Positions 37,401 through 51,200 of a stretch of DNA of 64,000 nucleotides are shown here, one piece after another. The stretch is taken from positions 2,914,001 to 2,978,000 of the forward strand of contig OZ023274.1 of the NCBI GenBank assembly GCA_964007475.1, in the 5' to 3' direction. Numbering within the stretch: position 1 is the stretch's first letter; every line of letters begins with the position of its first letter. A program made the translations under genes and the position numbers. A model generated the notes under the pieces. It worked only from the letters and a program-made list of their open reading frames with translations, did not search any database and was not told where the DNA came from. This DNA is from Hybos culiciformis (taxonomy: Eukaryota > Arthropoda > Insecta > Diptera > Hybotidae).

Positions 37401-40400
37401 ACCGTAATGTTGATAAAGTGTTAAAAGATTGAAATATACTTTGTAAAGTATTTATATTTTTACAATTAACAAAAAAAAAGTGGAATACCTAGGTTTAGAA
37501 ACTATTTACATAAGTATATATTTTCATCGGAGATTATACCAATGTTTTACAAAAAAAATTATCAGAGCATTATTATATGTTATATGAAATAATAGTAATG
37601 AATTTGATAAATGGGATCTTTAAAGATGATCTTAAAAATAGAGAACTTTAAACTAGCGATTTATTTATTATACACATAGGTAAATATTTACGAAATTTTG
37701 AGGTTAATAACTATCAAGTTAATTATTCTGATGAGCTCTAAGCTAATTAAATGAAAAGTAAGTATTGGAGATTACTAACCAACAGCACAAGAAAGCCACT
37801 TCTTCTGATTTTCGAATGATTTTAAGACATTTTGTATAACAACCTCGACGATATTTTTTCGAAAAAGTAAATTTAAAGTTTCTTGTATAACGAAAACGAA
37901 TTAAAACTGCACTCATCAGTCGAAAGTTTGAGAAAAACTTTTATTGTAGCTCCTGAAAGTTTTTCATTGAATTTTTCCAAATATTGACAATATATTACTG
38001 CTCTCTTTCTCCCCATCTACAATATAATAACTAAACATTTTTACCTAAATTACTGAAGGATTTTTGTTTTCAAAATATAACTTTTTTAGCCATAACACAA
38101 ATTTTTGTTAAAGGAATCAACTTTTCTTTTTTAACTTATTTTTTTAGCTATTAATAGATAAAAAAAAAAAAAAATAAAGACTTTTTTAACACCAAATTAA
38201 AGATAATTATTATGTGTCTTCGCCACTATTAGTGGTTTAAGCGCGCTCTTTCTTAATTAATTACGATGATAAGATGGGTTTTAGTTTTTGTAGATTTTTT
38301 TTTTTTTTTTTCATAAAAATATTTAACTTTTTTTTTATGAGCGTAACAAAAAGGTTAAATTTTTTTTTTCTTCTTCTTCTAAATAATAAATTGTATATAA
38401 TTTAATATTTTGAAATTTAAAAGAAATGAGTTCAATTTATCAAAAAAAAAAAAAATAAAAAATTAAATAAAAATTTATATTTATTATTCATTCATTTTCA
38501 ATTGTTTTCAATTTTATGTTAAAAAAAAACAATAACTTTTTTCCGCTGACTGCTACTTGCGGCGCTGCTTCACAAAAATCTACATCACTCTTCATTATGC
38601 TTTTTTTTTCGCGCCTTTTATTTTTTTTTTAACTTCTTATATTAATAAATAATAATAATAATATAAAAAAAAAGAAATTTACAAAATATAAAAATTGCTA
38701 TGTTTTTTTTTTTATTTACCGCAAATATATAATTTATAAATTTTTCATTTAAATTCAATAAAACATTTTTATATTTAATTATTTACACCTGCAAAGTTGC
38801 TAAGTTGAAAAAAAATAAAAAAAAATCAAAGAAATAAAAAAATAGAAGTGCGGATCGTTATTGTTTAACAAACAAAACAATGTTTTTTTTTTTTTTTTTT
38901 GATGAAGATGTTTCAAAAATAACAGCGCTCATCTTCAAAAACAACACAAAACAAACTACAGCTGATAATAATAATAATGTTGTATAATTAAGTAAACCGC
39001 TTTATATTATATATTATTATTGTTATACATTTTGTAATAATGAATTGAAAACTATATATTGTTGAATTATTGAAAAAAATAAAAATAAATTAATAAAAGA
39101 ATTAATGAATTACAATAGATTATCAAAAATATAATAAAATAAAGTGAGAGAAATAAAAAACTGACTTTTATTAACAAAAAATTATAAGTATCTTTAAGTT
39201 GCTAATTTCTGTATTTAAAAATTTATTTTAGAAAAAATTATATAAAAAAAAATGTATTTTATTAAACTTAAAATCTATGATATAGGTATGTATATATATA
39301 TGGAGGCGCGTACAATACAAAACTTTTAAACTCTCCACGAAAATAGTAATGTTAAATTTGTAATTTGACGTTTAAGGTAAGAATTTTTTTCGTCCTGGAA
39401 TTGAACGGCTATCTTCATTTCGTCTACATTAATAAATCATTTGGTGATTGGATTATTCCGAATTGGCATCAAACCTTTATATTTCAAAATATAAACGATT
39501 CAACAACAATTTAATCGCACTATTTATTTATATTGCAGCTAACGTGGGGTTCTTTGATACAAAGTGTTTAGCTTCGCTGACATGAGTAAAAATACATAAA
39601 ATTTCAGATGAAGATAAATTACTGCACCATTGGTGCTCCGAATAAGGACTACTCTAAAAAAAAACTTGCCAAATTATTGTTGATCAATGTGGTCCATAAG
39701 TTACACCCAATGTTTTGGAGCTAAACACATAAATTACTAGTATTATCTGTCAAAAACAAAAGTTTTTAAATATAATACACTTATTTCATCTCTTACTCTC
39801 TCTTTTAGGATTAAATATACTAAAAAAAAAAAAATTTTAATTCAACTGAATTGTTATTTACATAAATAATATTGTGTAAATTGTAATATAATAAATTATT
39901 ATTAATTCACTTATTGTACTTTCAAAAAAAAAACACACACAAATTTTTATTATTATTTATTTTATAAAGTTATATATTTTTTTGTTATTTTTAATTTACA
40001 ACTTTTATTTTTTTGAATAATAAAGGAAGCGGCAAAATATAAAAAAATAAAATAAAAAAATTATATTAAATAAAATAAAATAATAATAAAAATTTATACC
40101 AAATCATCAATGATAATTTAATTTTTTTCTGTATTATATACAATAAACGAAATATGTCAGAATTTTATATATAAATTTTTTATTTTTCCTTTTGTTAATA
40201 CTATAACTATATATTTTTTTTATAAAAAATAAAAAAAAAAATAATTTTAATATTAAGTTTCATTCGAATTATGGAACATCCCTAATTTTCAGTTTTTCTT
40301 TCTTTTTCTTCAATTGAAAGTTATGAACCTTTAAAGAGCGCTATCGCGTAAATTATTGTCTATAAGTCCAAAGCGCTATTGTTTTGATTATACAATAATA

Positions 40401-43400
40401 TAAAATTGTAACAATTTTCTTTCATTTTTTTCTTTATCAAAAAAAAAAACAGACTAGTTAATCACACTTTGCCCATACCATTAATTTCTCTTTATGTTGT
40501 TGTTGAGACGACCCTAATTTGAAAAGAATTTAACTAAAATTTTGTAAGAAAAAGAATAAAATAATAATATAATATCTTCATTATTGTATATAGAAATTGA
40601 AAATCATTTAAAAAATTATTTTTAAATTATATTTTATATTCAATAAGATTATCATAAAATTATCATTATATTATTATTATGTAGACTTGCTGGTGACTAC
40701 GCTGCTGAGTCCACACACTTTTAATTTATTATTATCTTCTTAATTTATATAAAAATCTCTCGATTCGGATTCGGGTTAGATGGCGTTGATGGTGACATAA
40801 TTCGATTTTTACATGTTAAAATAATACCATAAATAGGTTTTTTCGAGATATCTCACCACCAACACCAAGTTCAAACTTAATAGAAATCTTCCTGCAGACC
40901 AAACTAACGTGTTGTCTAAATATGGTATCGATTGGTTTTTAAGTTTTAAAGATACCCCTACGTAAGATTTTTATATATTATGGCGTGAGAGGACGAATCA
41001 CAATGATTTTTAGAAATAAAGAGTCCAGTCCCACTGTGATATGATCTTATGATAAAATATACAATTCGATAATTGCACCAGGTTTTTGAACTTACAAAAT
41101 CAGAGTGTTGACGTATAGCGTCTCTATTTACTGAATACCTCGGAGAACTGATAATGCTTCTTGGTGGATTATGATGAGATAGTCTTCCTGAAGTAGTGTA
41201 ATCTGAGTGTCACTTCTGTGTCCATTATTCGACCATACTGTTAAGTCTTAATCAAAAATTTCTATATCGAAATTAATTTAAAAATGTAAAATCTCTAAAA
41301 AAAAAAGTTAAATCATCAAAATTTTTCAATGATCCAACCTAATTATTATGTCAAAATAATAGGAAAAAATTTATAGATATACACTTAACTTTGTCAATCA
41401 TTTAACTATATAAATAGTGTTGACATTTTTATACGAAGAAATCGGAAATCACTGCATTTATTCGGTATACCTAAAAGTCCGCACTTAAAAAAACATTTTT
41501 TTTTCCTTTAAACCATAAATAAATATAATAATCACTAAAACGATTTAAATTTAAAAAATAAAAAATTCCTTTGATCCTTCTTCACACACAATTTCCACAA
41601 AAAAAAAATATTTTCTTTAATCTGCAGGATTATGATTAAAACGTAAGGGGATTTATATTCCTCAAAAATTTCTATTAAAAATCTCAGCAAAAGTAAAATC
41701 TTTAATAAAAATAAATAAATAAAACCGAAATAAAAAGACGTCCAATTTCCTTATTTACTTTTAGTTTTAGAATTAGGATTGTATTTAATTTAAGAATTCC
41801 TTAAAACGATATCATGAATCATTATCTGCTAGGATTAGGGTTTTTTAATTTTTTTTTTTTTTCAATTTAACCCTATACAGACGAAGAAAATATAGAAATT
41901 TTATGGAACCTAAGAAAATTTAATTTTGCAAGGCACTGTAATATTTGAAATATTTGACTTAATAAGTGGAAATTACTATTCGGGAAGTTTCAATTATTTG
42001 GTTTAATTGGATTCTCTTTCATTTAAGCTTAAAAATGAGATTCTACTATTTCTGATTCCGGAACACGAAATTCGCAAAGGGTGAACATTATCTTCATATA
42101 CAATTTTAATATTTTAAAAGTTCCATTATAAGAACGTTGAGATAATTAAATGTGAAAAACAGACTTCATAATTTTGATTAAAAGATACTGTTGTAGATAG
42201 ACTACACAATTTGTTTGAATTTTGAATCATTATCAATCTTTCTTAATTGTACTTTAATTTAATTTTATGTATGCCCTTGTGATGTTCAAAATTAACTCGA
42301 CATTTATGTTTTTTTTTTACCTAATAAGGTAGTAAAGATTAAAATTATTATACATTGTACAATTGGATTTATTTTTACAACTACTTAGAAGCTAAAATAA
42401 AATGTGCTAGAAGTTCCAAATATTAAATCATCTCTAATCAAGTTTAACACAGTCATCTTGTTTAAGGTCAAAATTTATTATTTTCCTCAATTATTGGCGT
42501 AAATAAAGGATTTTTTCTATCCTCGATCTCGTCTTCAACTAATTTCTTCTTCAACTTTATCTTTGCGAAAGTTAAAGTGCATCAATGATTATTCTCGGTT
42601 TCCGCTATATATCAGAGCGTTGCCTTTAATTCCACATACCTAAATCAAATCAAAAAGGAAGAAGCAAAAGGAATTAAAAATAAAAAAAATTATTAAAAAT
42701 TATACATTATATTTGCCCACTATTTACAATCAAGTGTTGTCGATAACTTATCATTCAAGAAGTTGAAAAATTAAGTTTTCTTTTTTCTGCGCAATCTATT
42801 TAACTAGTTATTTATTTTCAGACATTCCGATAAATACCAGAATTTGATATTCACAGAGATTTTAATTAACTTTTCATTTTTTATTCTAAAAAAAAAAAAT
42901 CACCAATAATACGTTTCCCGATATTTATAATTGGTATTTTCTGGGAAAAAGAAGATATTGTTATCGTCAAAAACCAAAAAAAAAAAAATTAATAAATTGT
43001 TAATGACAGAGCTAGAACTGTAATGTGTAATAATTTTTTCAAACAGATAACAACTTTTTCATATAACTTAGTACAACACTTCTACCAATCCGTTCTACAA
43101 AGACTCCAAATTTGAGGATGAAATAAGTCGTTAATTATATTCTAAAAGCTGTCGAACCGAGGGAATTGTGTTGTGGATTTGTGTCAATAAATTTTATGGT
43201 AATATAAAGCCTTTCGAGATAGGCATTGATTGTTTCTCGGCTTAACTTAATAACTAAAGCTTATCTTTAACAATGTAACGTAATACTTCATATTAAATTG
43301 GTATGGCATCAGAAGATCTGTCACTATATTATCGCATGTTGGAACAACTGCAACAATGTTGCCCGTGTAACTAACTTTTCCATGGATTTACTCGATAGCA

Positions 43401-44037
43401 ACAATTTATTACATTTTTTTTTTTAAAGATATGTTTCATATAACGCAAACAAAGCTTCTGATTTAGAAGAAGCCAATAAGTTTTGAATTCAAAATAATAA
43501 TAATAATAAAAAAATTTATATAAAATAAAATAATAATAATATTATTATTATTGCAGTTTCTCTTTATATTATTTTTGTATATACTAAGGAGAAGTTAAAA
43601 AAAAAAAAAAAAAATAACAACAAAGTTCCCAGCATGAGAAAACTACATCACAAGAGTAAAGTATTATAATTTTTGTTTTTTTTTTTATTTTTAACTTTTA
43701 AATTGTTACTGCAGAATCCTTAGTTCTCATATATTTCCCAAAACAAATTTGAAAATGTCAGCAGGAGATTTTCATGTTTACACGCAAATTTACACTCAGC
43801 CACTTTTGTATACAAAATAATTTTTATATTATTATTATTATTGGGATTTCTTTTATTTTCAATTTTTTTTTTTTTTTTATCCACAATCCCAATATTATTA
43901 AAGTAAAAATTGTAACCAAATCAAAATATATTTAAAAGCTGCTCACAACAACAAACAGATTGTTTTTTTTTTTTTAATATAATTTTTTTTTTTATTTATC
44001 ATTATTATTAAATTCAAATATCAACTGATTATAATTC
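31406..44037. other. Intergenic, no gene seen
   Basis: About 12.6 kb of AT-rich DNA. Islands of more balanced composition occur at about 33.29-33.47, 35.64-35.74, 39.4-39.7, 40.74-41.25 and 42.46-43.40 kb, but none gives a convincing frame or RNA fold. They may be regulatory sequences or decayed repeats. Confidence 0.55.
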
Positions 44038-44063
44038 TTATTATTATTATTATTATTATTATT
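44038..44063. repeat. (TTA)n microsatellite
   Basis: About nine uninterrupted TTA triplets. Similar shorter triplet runs occur at about 8924-8940, 11366-11386 and 63570-63580. Confidence 0.9.
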
Positions 44064-44411
44064 TTGTTACAGCAAATTAACAAACTCAGCAGTCGTGCGT
44101 AATAAATATCTCTAAAAAAAAATATGATATCTTATTTTGCGGGCAGCATATGGATTTAAGCCCACATTTATTTTATTTTTTTGTATATTAAAAAGGAGAA
44201 AAAATTGTATTCAGTTTATTTGTTTGCAAGCAGCGAATTGATAATTTGGTTATTATTATATGTAGCTTTGATGAAAGTTAAGATAATAACCGAAACGTTC
44301 TTAATAATTAATAATTACTAGTATATTGTCAAATATAGCTGACATCAATGCATTATCCTCATCCTACAAAGGAATGTTTGGTATAATCACTTTACTTTAA
44401 CCTGGACTATG

Positions 44412-44835
44412 TTTTTTTTTTTTTATTAAAGTTACCAAATTACTAGGTGGGATACCTTTTATACTATAAGAAGTATGGATTTGGTAATGAGGACAGGAAG
44501 TTTAGACGGGATTAAAAAATGGGACAGTTAGTAGGTAATCATTTACACTCTTCTTAAAGCGGCGCAAGTCGTAAATCAAGCGTCCGCCAGCTGTCGGGAA
44601 CAGTTTTGATGGAATAGCATTCCACATTCTCGAGGTGCGAATTGAAAACGAATCTCCGAAGCTCGTTCTATCACATCTGGGAATTTTGACGAAGTGTGGG
44701 TGTGACGTTGAAGCGGTACGTGTTTGGCGTGAATATAAAATAATATTGTAGTATTCTTCTTTATTGAGGGCGTTTGTCTGAGCATAAGTTTTAAACTTGT
44801 CAGTCTAAGTCCTGCATTATTCAGTACTATGATGA
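44412..44835 (-). mobile_element. 5'-truncated non-LTR retrotransposon, copy 2
   Basis: Better-preserved member of the family at 31066-31405. On the minus strand the order is reverse-transcriptase C-terminal coding sequence (ending 44502), a 3' UTR of about 75 bp, then a poly(A) tail represented by the T run at 44412-44424. The 3' junction is identical in both copies (CTTTAAT followed by A's on the coding strand), fixing the true element end. The 5' boundary near 44835 is estimated from where similarity to copy 1 fades. No clear target-site duplication was found. Confidence 0.82.
44502..44804 (-). pseudogene. C-terminal fragment of LINE ORF2 (reverse transcriptase)
   Basis: A 100-codon open frame ending in TAA at 44502-44504. 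The part from 44702 downwards reads HPHFVKIPRCDRTSFGDSFS, then IRTSRMWNAIPSKLFP, then FKKSVNDYLL. This follows the pattern at the end of many arthropod LINE ORF2 proteins: HP..V..PR.RTS...SF..RTS..WN.LP...FP......FK..V..YL. The catalytic reverse-transcriptase and endonuclease parts are absent because the copy is 5' truncated. An in-frame TAG at 44805-44807 closes the frame upstream, so a frameshift may lie in the first 30 codons. An overlapping 69-codon ORF in another frame (44576-44785) is a shadow. The clade (Jockey, CR1 or similar) cannot be decided from this tail. Confidence 0.75.
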
Positions 44836-47800
44836 TGCGACGTAACCAAAAGAATAACTAAACTATACATCTTGATATTGACGATGTCTACATTGTTCTC
44901 AAGAAGACATTTAATTCTTAAAAAAGAAAAACAGAAGAATGTATATATTGCAAAAATTTCTCAATTTTTCGACCATCGTCGTCTTCATAATAACAAAAAA
45001 AAATGTATTAAAAAAAATGATAAGTAGACACTATCTTCAGTTTCCCTCTTTGGAAACATAAATTTTGCAAAACTTTCGAAAAAAAAAAATGATTGGTTAC
45101 AGAAAGATTATTTTTTTTAAATAAATGATTAAAACTTACAAATTGACACCAAATTTAATTGAGTTTTTTTTTTTTTTTTAATAATGACAAATGAATATTT
45201 GGCTTATATCTCAATTACTGATAAAATATTGCTGATCTGACCTTACATTCCGAAAAAAATTCTAAACATGTCTACAACATTGAATTAACTACATTTTGAA
45301 TATCTGGAGAGCTTTCATTGCTTTTAGATGTTGCTTGAATAATATCGGCAGCAGAGCGCAGTAAATACAAAATTTCATTAATCGATGAATATAAAATCTT
45401 TATCTATATGATGATTACTTATAGTAGAAAATATCATAACTATATCTGTATGATCATAACACATAATAGAAAATATCATAACTTAATCAATTAATCAATT
45501 CAACTTAATTTCGTTTTTAGTTCGGTAATCGAGATTATGTCAAATACCTCGAAAGTCGCTTGAAAATCGAGTGAAGATGTTATTTACTGTGTAAACCCTA
45601 CTCTCTGTTACAATTGACTACAATTGAACATAACACAAGAGTAACCGAAACCCAGAACGGTTCAAGTGAAACTACAAATCGGATGAAAAATCCCTAAACT
45701 TTAGACTTAGTATTTTAGACTTAAAATGACCAAAAAGTATAATTCAAGAAGTTCTTCGAATAGTCGTATGTGTATATTTAGTCCAACCCATACGTAGTAA
45801 TAGTAGTAGGAAGTAGATATGAGTACCAAGGCATTGATATTGATTCGGTTTTCTTTCAGGCACTAACACTTCGATCGAGCTGACATTTTTCCACAAATTT
45901 TCAGCTTTCTGTTTTAATTATTGGCCTAATGAATTGATTTCAAGGAATGTTTTTCTTATTTCTTCTTAGACCCACATTTACGATTCTTTTTTTTTAATTC
46001 ACCATGTTATACCTAAACATTTCCCAAATTGACATAACTATGATTAATAGAAAAATATATATATACATATATATTTTTTATTGTTCTGTAGAAAATATTA
46101 TTTTTCTTTTATAGGAAGTTTCAATTTTTAATATTTCCACTCAAAAAATATAAATCTCTAATTACAATGATTTGTATCAAATTTGCATTAACAGATTTAT
46201 TTATATATATATTTTTTTGTTTTCCTATCAGTATTTTATTATTGTTTTTATTTTTCTCTACTATACTCTCTACGTGCCCAGCAATAACAAACAAAACTAA
46301 GTATCTTCTACACTACACTACTACTATATAAAATTAAATCATAGGTAGCTGACAACTGTCTTTAACTTAATTCCTATCTTCCTGGAAAATATTATGAAAA
46401 CAAACAGAGAGAAAATTTAGATATAGATTTTCTGCATTGTCACCCATTCTATCGACCGCAAAAAAAAAAAATTAAATTCCTTAAAATTTATGTTATATTT
46501 TGTTCTTTTTTACCACATCATAAAAGGGACACAAGCATTAAGAAGAGATGGCAAAAAAAAATAAAAATAATGTACAAACGTGCAGCTTATTAATAAAAAA
46601 AAAAAAAAAAGGGGGAGTCAAATTTCAATTTTTCTTCTTTTTTTCCAGATATATTTTTTCAATTTAATAGAGCCATTAATAGGCTTAACCTGAATTAGAT
46701 ACTGCCAATGTTATTGAAAAAAAAAAAAAATTAAAATAAAATAAAAACTTTGTATACACACAAAAATAAAATTCTCCAGTTGCAACAGCAAGCAAAAATT
46801 TTTAAAACTCTAGAATTACAATATATGCTTTCACATTACTGACACAAAAGTAATAATTATGTTTGATACAAATTTGTTATCGTCAACTAACTAATAAAAC
46901 ATCATTAATACAAAACGAGAGTTAGAAATATTTTATTTGTGTAAAAATCTCCATTATTCGTTATTCGGTTGAACAACATCGACCACAACATAAAGTATAT
47001 GTTTGTAGCACAGGAGTCTTTGTATAAAATATACAAAAGATTTTCATAATTTTATAATTTTTAAGTACATATTTTTGCCAGTTAGTTAGTAAGTTCTTGA
47101 CTCAGTTGTTTCATCAAAGCTATTTTTTGTGAACTAAATTTCTTCCCCAGATGAATCAAATACCCAAAAATTTAGACATACTTTCAAAAAATTCCAAATC
47201 TCAAATTTATTCCACTAGTATGTCCGACGACTTTGCTTTTTGTCTCTACTAAATGAATGAAATGATGTCAAATATTTAACAAATATTGTTCCTTAATCTT
47301 TATACTAAACTGGAAAATTATAAAATTTTTAATAATTTAATAAACTTAAAAAATATTATTTTCATGTTTCATCATAACAAGAACTTAAGGTGTTTGTAAC
47401 ATCAAACACATTGACTGATCAAATTTTTTTTTGTATTTCCAATTTAAATTAAGCAATTGAAATTATATAACAACTTATCATATTTTAAAAAGAAAATGTA
47501 TGACTAACGATGGGATTTTGTTTACAATATTTGAATTTGTATTTTTATTATCCTTGATTATGTTGATTGTGTATAAGGTTTCTCAACATATACCACAAAA
47601 TAATAATTATTATATTATATATATTAATAAAATTTTTGATATAACCTTTATAAATATAACGAAATGAAAAACGAGTAAGCAAAGAGATTTGTTATCTATG
47701 ACGTTTATTGAAATAAGATTTCTAATTGCCTTATTATACCTATTTCAGCTCCCAGAAGACGAATATGATTTCCGTTAAAATTGTTGTAATAATCCTTGGA

Positions 47801-48081
47801 ATATTCACTATCCTAATATTATCGATCTCTTTTGGCTGTCCTATAGTCTTCTATAGTCTCCTATTGTTGAATATTAAAATATTTGAAATGTAATTGAAAG
47901 TATAAAAGGTTTGTAATGATATAGATGATGAGACGGAACTCGTAAAAGTTATGTGATTGCAGTTGATTTTTTTCTAACGTTACGTTAAGAGCCAAAATTA
48001 TCGTGCTTAGAATTTCAATTATGATAATTTTTGTTAATAATTTTCAAATTCAAATTTTCTTTCATGATTAGAATTTGGAAA
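44836..48081. other. Intergenic, no gene seen
   Basis: AT-rich spacer. An approximate direct repeat with AGAAAATATCATAACT occurs near 45426 and 45468. No exon or RNA gene is recognisable up to the assembly gap. Confidence 0.55.
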
Positions 48082-48281
48082 NNNNNNNNNNNNNNNNNNN
48101 NNNNNNNNNNNNNNNNNNNNNNNNNNNNNNNNNNNNNNNNNNNNNNNNNNNNNNNNNNNNNNNNNNNNNNNNNNNNNNNNNNNNNNNNNNNNNNNNNNNN
48201 NNNNNNNNNNNNNNNNNNNNNNNNNNNNNNNNNNNNNNNNNNNNNNNNNNNNNNNNNNNNNNNNNNNNNNNNNNNNNNNNN
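48082..48281. other. Assembly gap, 200 N
   Basis: Exactly 200 N. A round number is usually a scaffolding placeholder, so the true distance, and anything inside, is unknown. Apparent ORFs crossing it are artefacts. Confidence 0.98.
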
Positions 48282-51200
48282 TGGGAACACACCATAGACC
48301 TGATAATTTAACAAATTGACTTTTCTTATATATTTTAAATTGGCTTCCTAATCAATGAATTTATTTTAATATTGTATTCTTAAATAAAAAAGAATCATTC
48401 CTCCTACACAACATATCAATTTAATCTGACAAAAATTTAATTTATATTTAAATTTATTACAATTTCTCATCTTTATCAGAATTACAGTAAATATATGATT
48501 AAATTAACTATATGTTGTTTTTTTTTTTTTTATTTCAATCTTCTTCTATATTATAACAATTTTTGTTGCTGTACCATTCTATTGCGCAAATAGAATGTTA
48601 GCCGATGATGATGAAAAAGCAGCAAAAGAAAATTAATGAACATTTTTTACTTCTTAACTGGCACTAGCTAAAGAAGAAACATAAATGCAGAAATTAATTC
48701 TTCGGCGTAGAATTTTAAAACCAAAATGTTTTCTTTATGTTTTGCGAGTAATAATATAGCAAGTAAAATATTTACCCGGCGCTAAAATATAAATTCCTAA
48801 ATTGATTAAAAATTTCAAATTTTTACACTGTATATAATAAGAATAGTTTGTTTAATTTTTTAGACTTTAAAATTAAATTTTCAAAATGAGTTCGTCTCCT
48901 CTAGGAATGAGTTAAAAATATTGCTTTGGCACGTTATTCTAAAATATATATAAACATAGTTTGATTTCATAATAATTAATAATTTTTCATATAAATATTG
49001 AAATATAAGCCGACGGTCTATATAATATCCATTATGAATATTTATATTTTCTTTCAAGTGGGCGCTTTTAAGAAATTCTTCAGCGAAATTGCCAAGTTTC
49101 AATAAAAAGAGGCACTAGGGATTTTGTGCGAAAGCGGTTTTTGGTAATTCGATGAATATATATGTTATATTAATCTTTAAAATTTTAAAATTATTAAATA
49201 ATTTTATTTTTCGAAATATTTTAAATTTTTAGTATGACGTTATAATGGAAACATACATAAATATATTAATTTGATAGTATGACTAGGAAATAAGTTCAGA
49301 TGGTCATAATATTATCTTAGAATGCAACCTTTTCTTTTCCCCATATTTTATTAATATCTTTTTTTTAAGGATTGAAAGCCGTTAAGCCGCATCCTGAAAA
49401 ACGTTCACATTATGTTTGGTTTCAGAAAATATTTGCAGTCAGGCTTTCTTATAACTTTCAGACTATTAGGTTTGTAAAAGTTTGTCGATTAACTAGAGAA
49501 CATTAAAGTCCTTAAAACATATTTTAACTTCAATATGATAGTTATATAAACATTTTAGCATTAACATTCAATCCAAAAAAAGAAACGACTCAATTTAATA
49601 AATTTCCATTTTATAGTTGTGTTTATAAAATAAAGTAAAATAAACTCCAAACATAAGAATGAAAATTAAACATAACATCAATGCTTATAAAGAAAGTAAT
49701 TAAATATAATATCAACGCATTAAAATGTTTTATATTTATATTTTTAATTTTTTTTTTTTTTTCATCTCCTTTTCCACAGATAATTATTTAAAAAAAAAAA
49801 ATTCTTATTTTATTTTTCTTAAATCCCAAAATTTATGGAGCTATGAATATGTGTGTATGCAATTACGCGTAATATTGAGCATATAATATGCGATGAAAAA
49901 AAAAAAAAACAAAATGCCAAGACAATTTATTGTAAACAAGCTAAATACAAATAATAATAAAATGAGTGGAGTGGCAATCAGTCTGAGGTCAAAATATTTA
50001 CCACTTGACCCTTAATTTAATTAAAGTAACAACGTGGGTAGTTAATTTTTTTTTTTGTTAAGATGAAGATTTTTCTTCTTTTTTTTTATTTTTTTTTGGG
50101 CTGAATGAGTTCACTTAAATCAATTTGCATCCCTTGTGTATTGCATAGCATAGAAACATTTTTAATTTTTTTTTTTATGAATAATATTTTCAGAAACATA
50201 AAAATTTTCTTATAAAAACATAAAAATTATAATCAGAAGAAGAAAAAAAAAAAAAAGCTATTTAAATTAAATTAATTTTAAATTTCAAGTGATTCATAAC
50301 ACTCACTTAACATATACTACAAGTAGATAAATTTAATTCAATGAGTGTAGAATAAATCTTGAAAAATTTATTTATTACTGAGCTGGTTGCGACTTTTAGA
50401 TTGATTAAATGATTTGTTAATCATTTAATCTTATTATTAGGATATGATGAAAATTTAGCCAAAACTGGTTTAACAACATGTAAATGAAAGGAAATAGCCC
50501 AGGTCCCTTGAAGAGTTTAAGAACTTCTTAAAATATGTTAATAAAAATGTTAAATCAAGAAATTTTGTTAAAATAAAATTTTAATTCGTAACTCAGAAAT
50601 ACTCGTCAAAATTTTTTTTCAATTTTTATGATCATTTCTAAATTTTATCATTTTTTTTTAATAATTTATTTATGTAACTATCTTTAACCTCAGCTCAGTA
50701 GTAGTTCATAAAATATTTTCTTTGTAATATAATCTCAGTTTTTAAGATTATGTTACTTTTCAAGCAATTGGCTGAAATGCCAAATATTTTTTAAGAAAGT
50801 TTTTTTTTTTCTGAAATATCCTGAAAAAATAAAAAATAAAAATTCTATAAAGAAAGGAAGCCCACAATAAAGACCAGCCAACTTAATTCATTTTTTCACC
50901 CACTCAATCATTTCATCAAAAAAAAAAAAAAATTTAAGTATATAAATTTTCGGTTACAAAAAAAACACACACAAAATAAATGAACCTCCATAAGTCCATC
51001 TCCATAATACTCCTTTTTCTCTTGCTTTAAGAAGGAAAACCCGAAAACGAAAAAAAAAAATTATGATTCTGTCATACCTTAATTCAAAAAAATTAACCCG
51101 TTTTCATCACAAGAAATTTTTTTTTATATTTATTATGTTTTCAAAACATAAAAATCAGATATATAAAAATATTGATGAAAATCTTCTAAGGTCAATTAAC

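Noticed and set aside
44576..44785. 69-codon minus-strand ORF as a gene
   Set aside because: It overlaps the LINE fragment in a different frame; the frame ending at 44502 carries the recognisable reverse-transcriptase tail.
48015..48314. ORFs spanning the N run
   Set aside because: They consist mostly of X and are artefacts of the gap.
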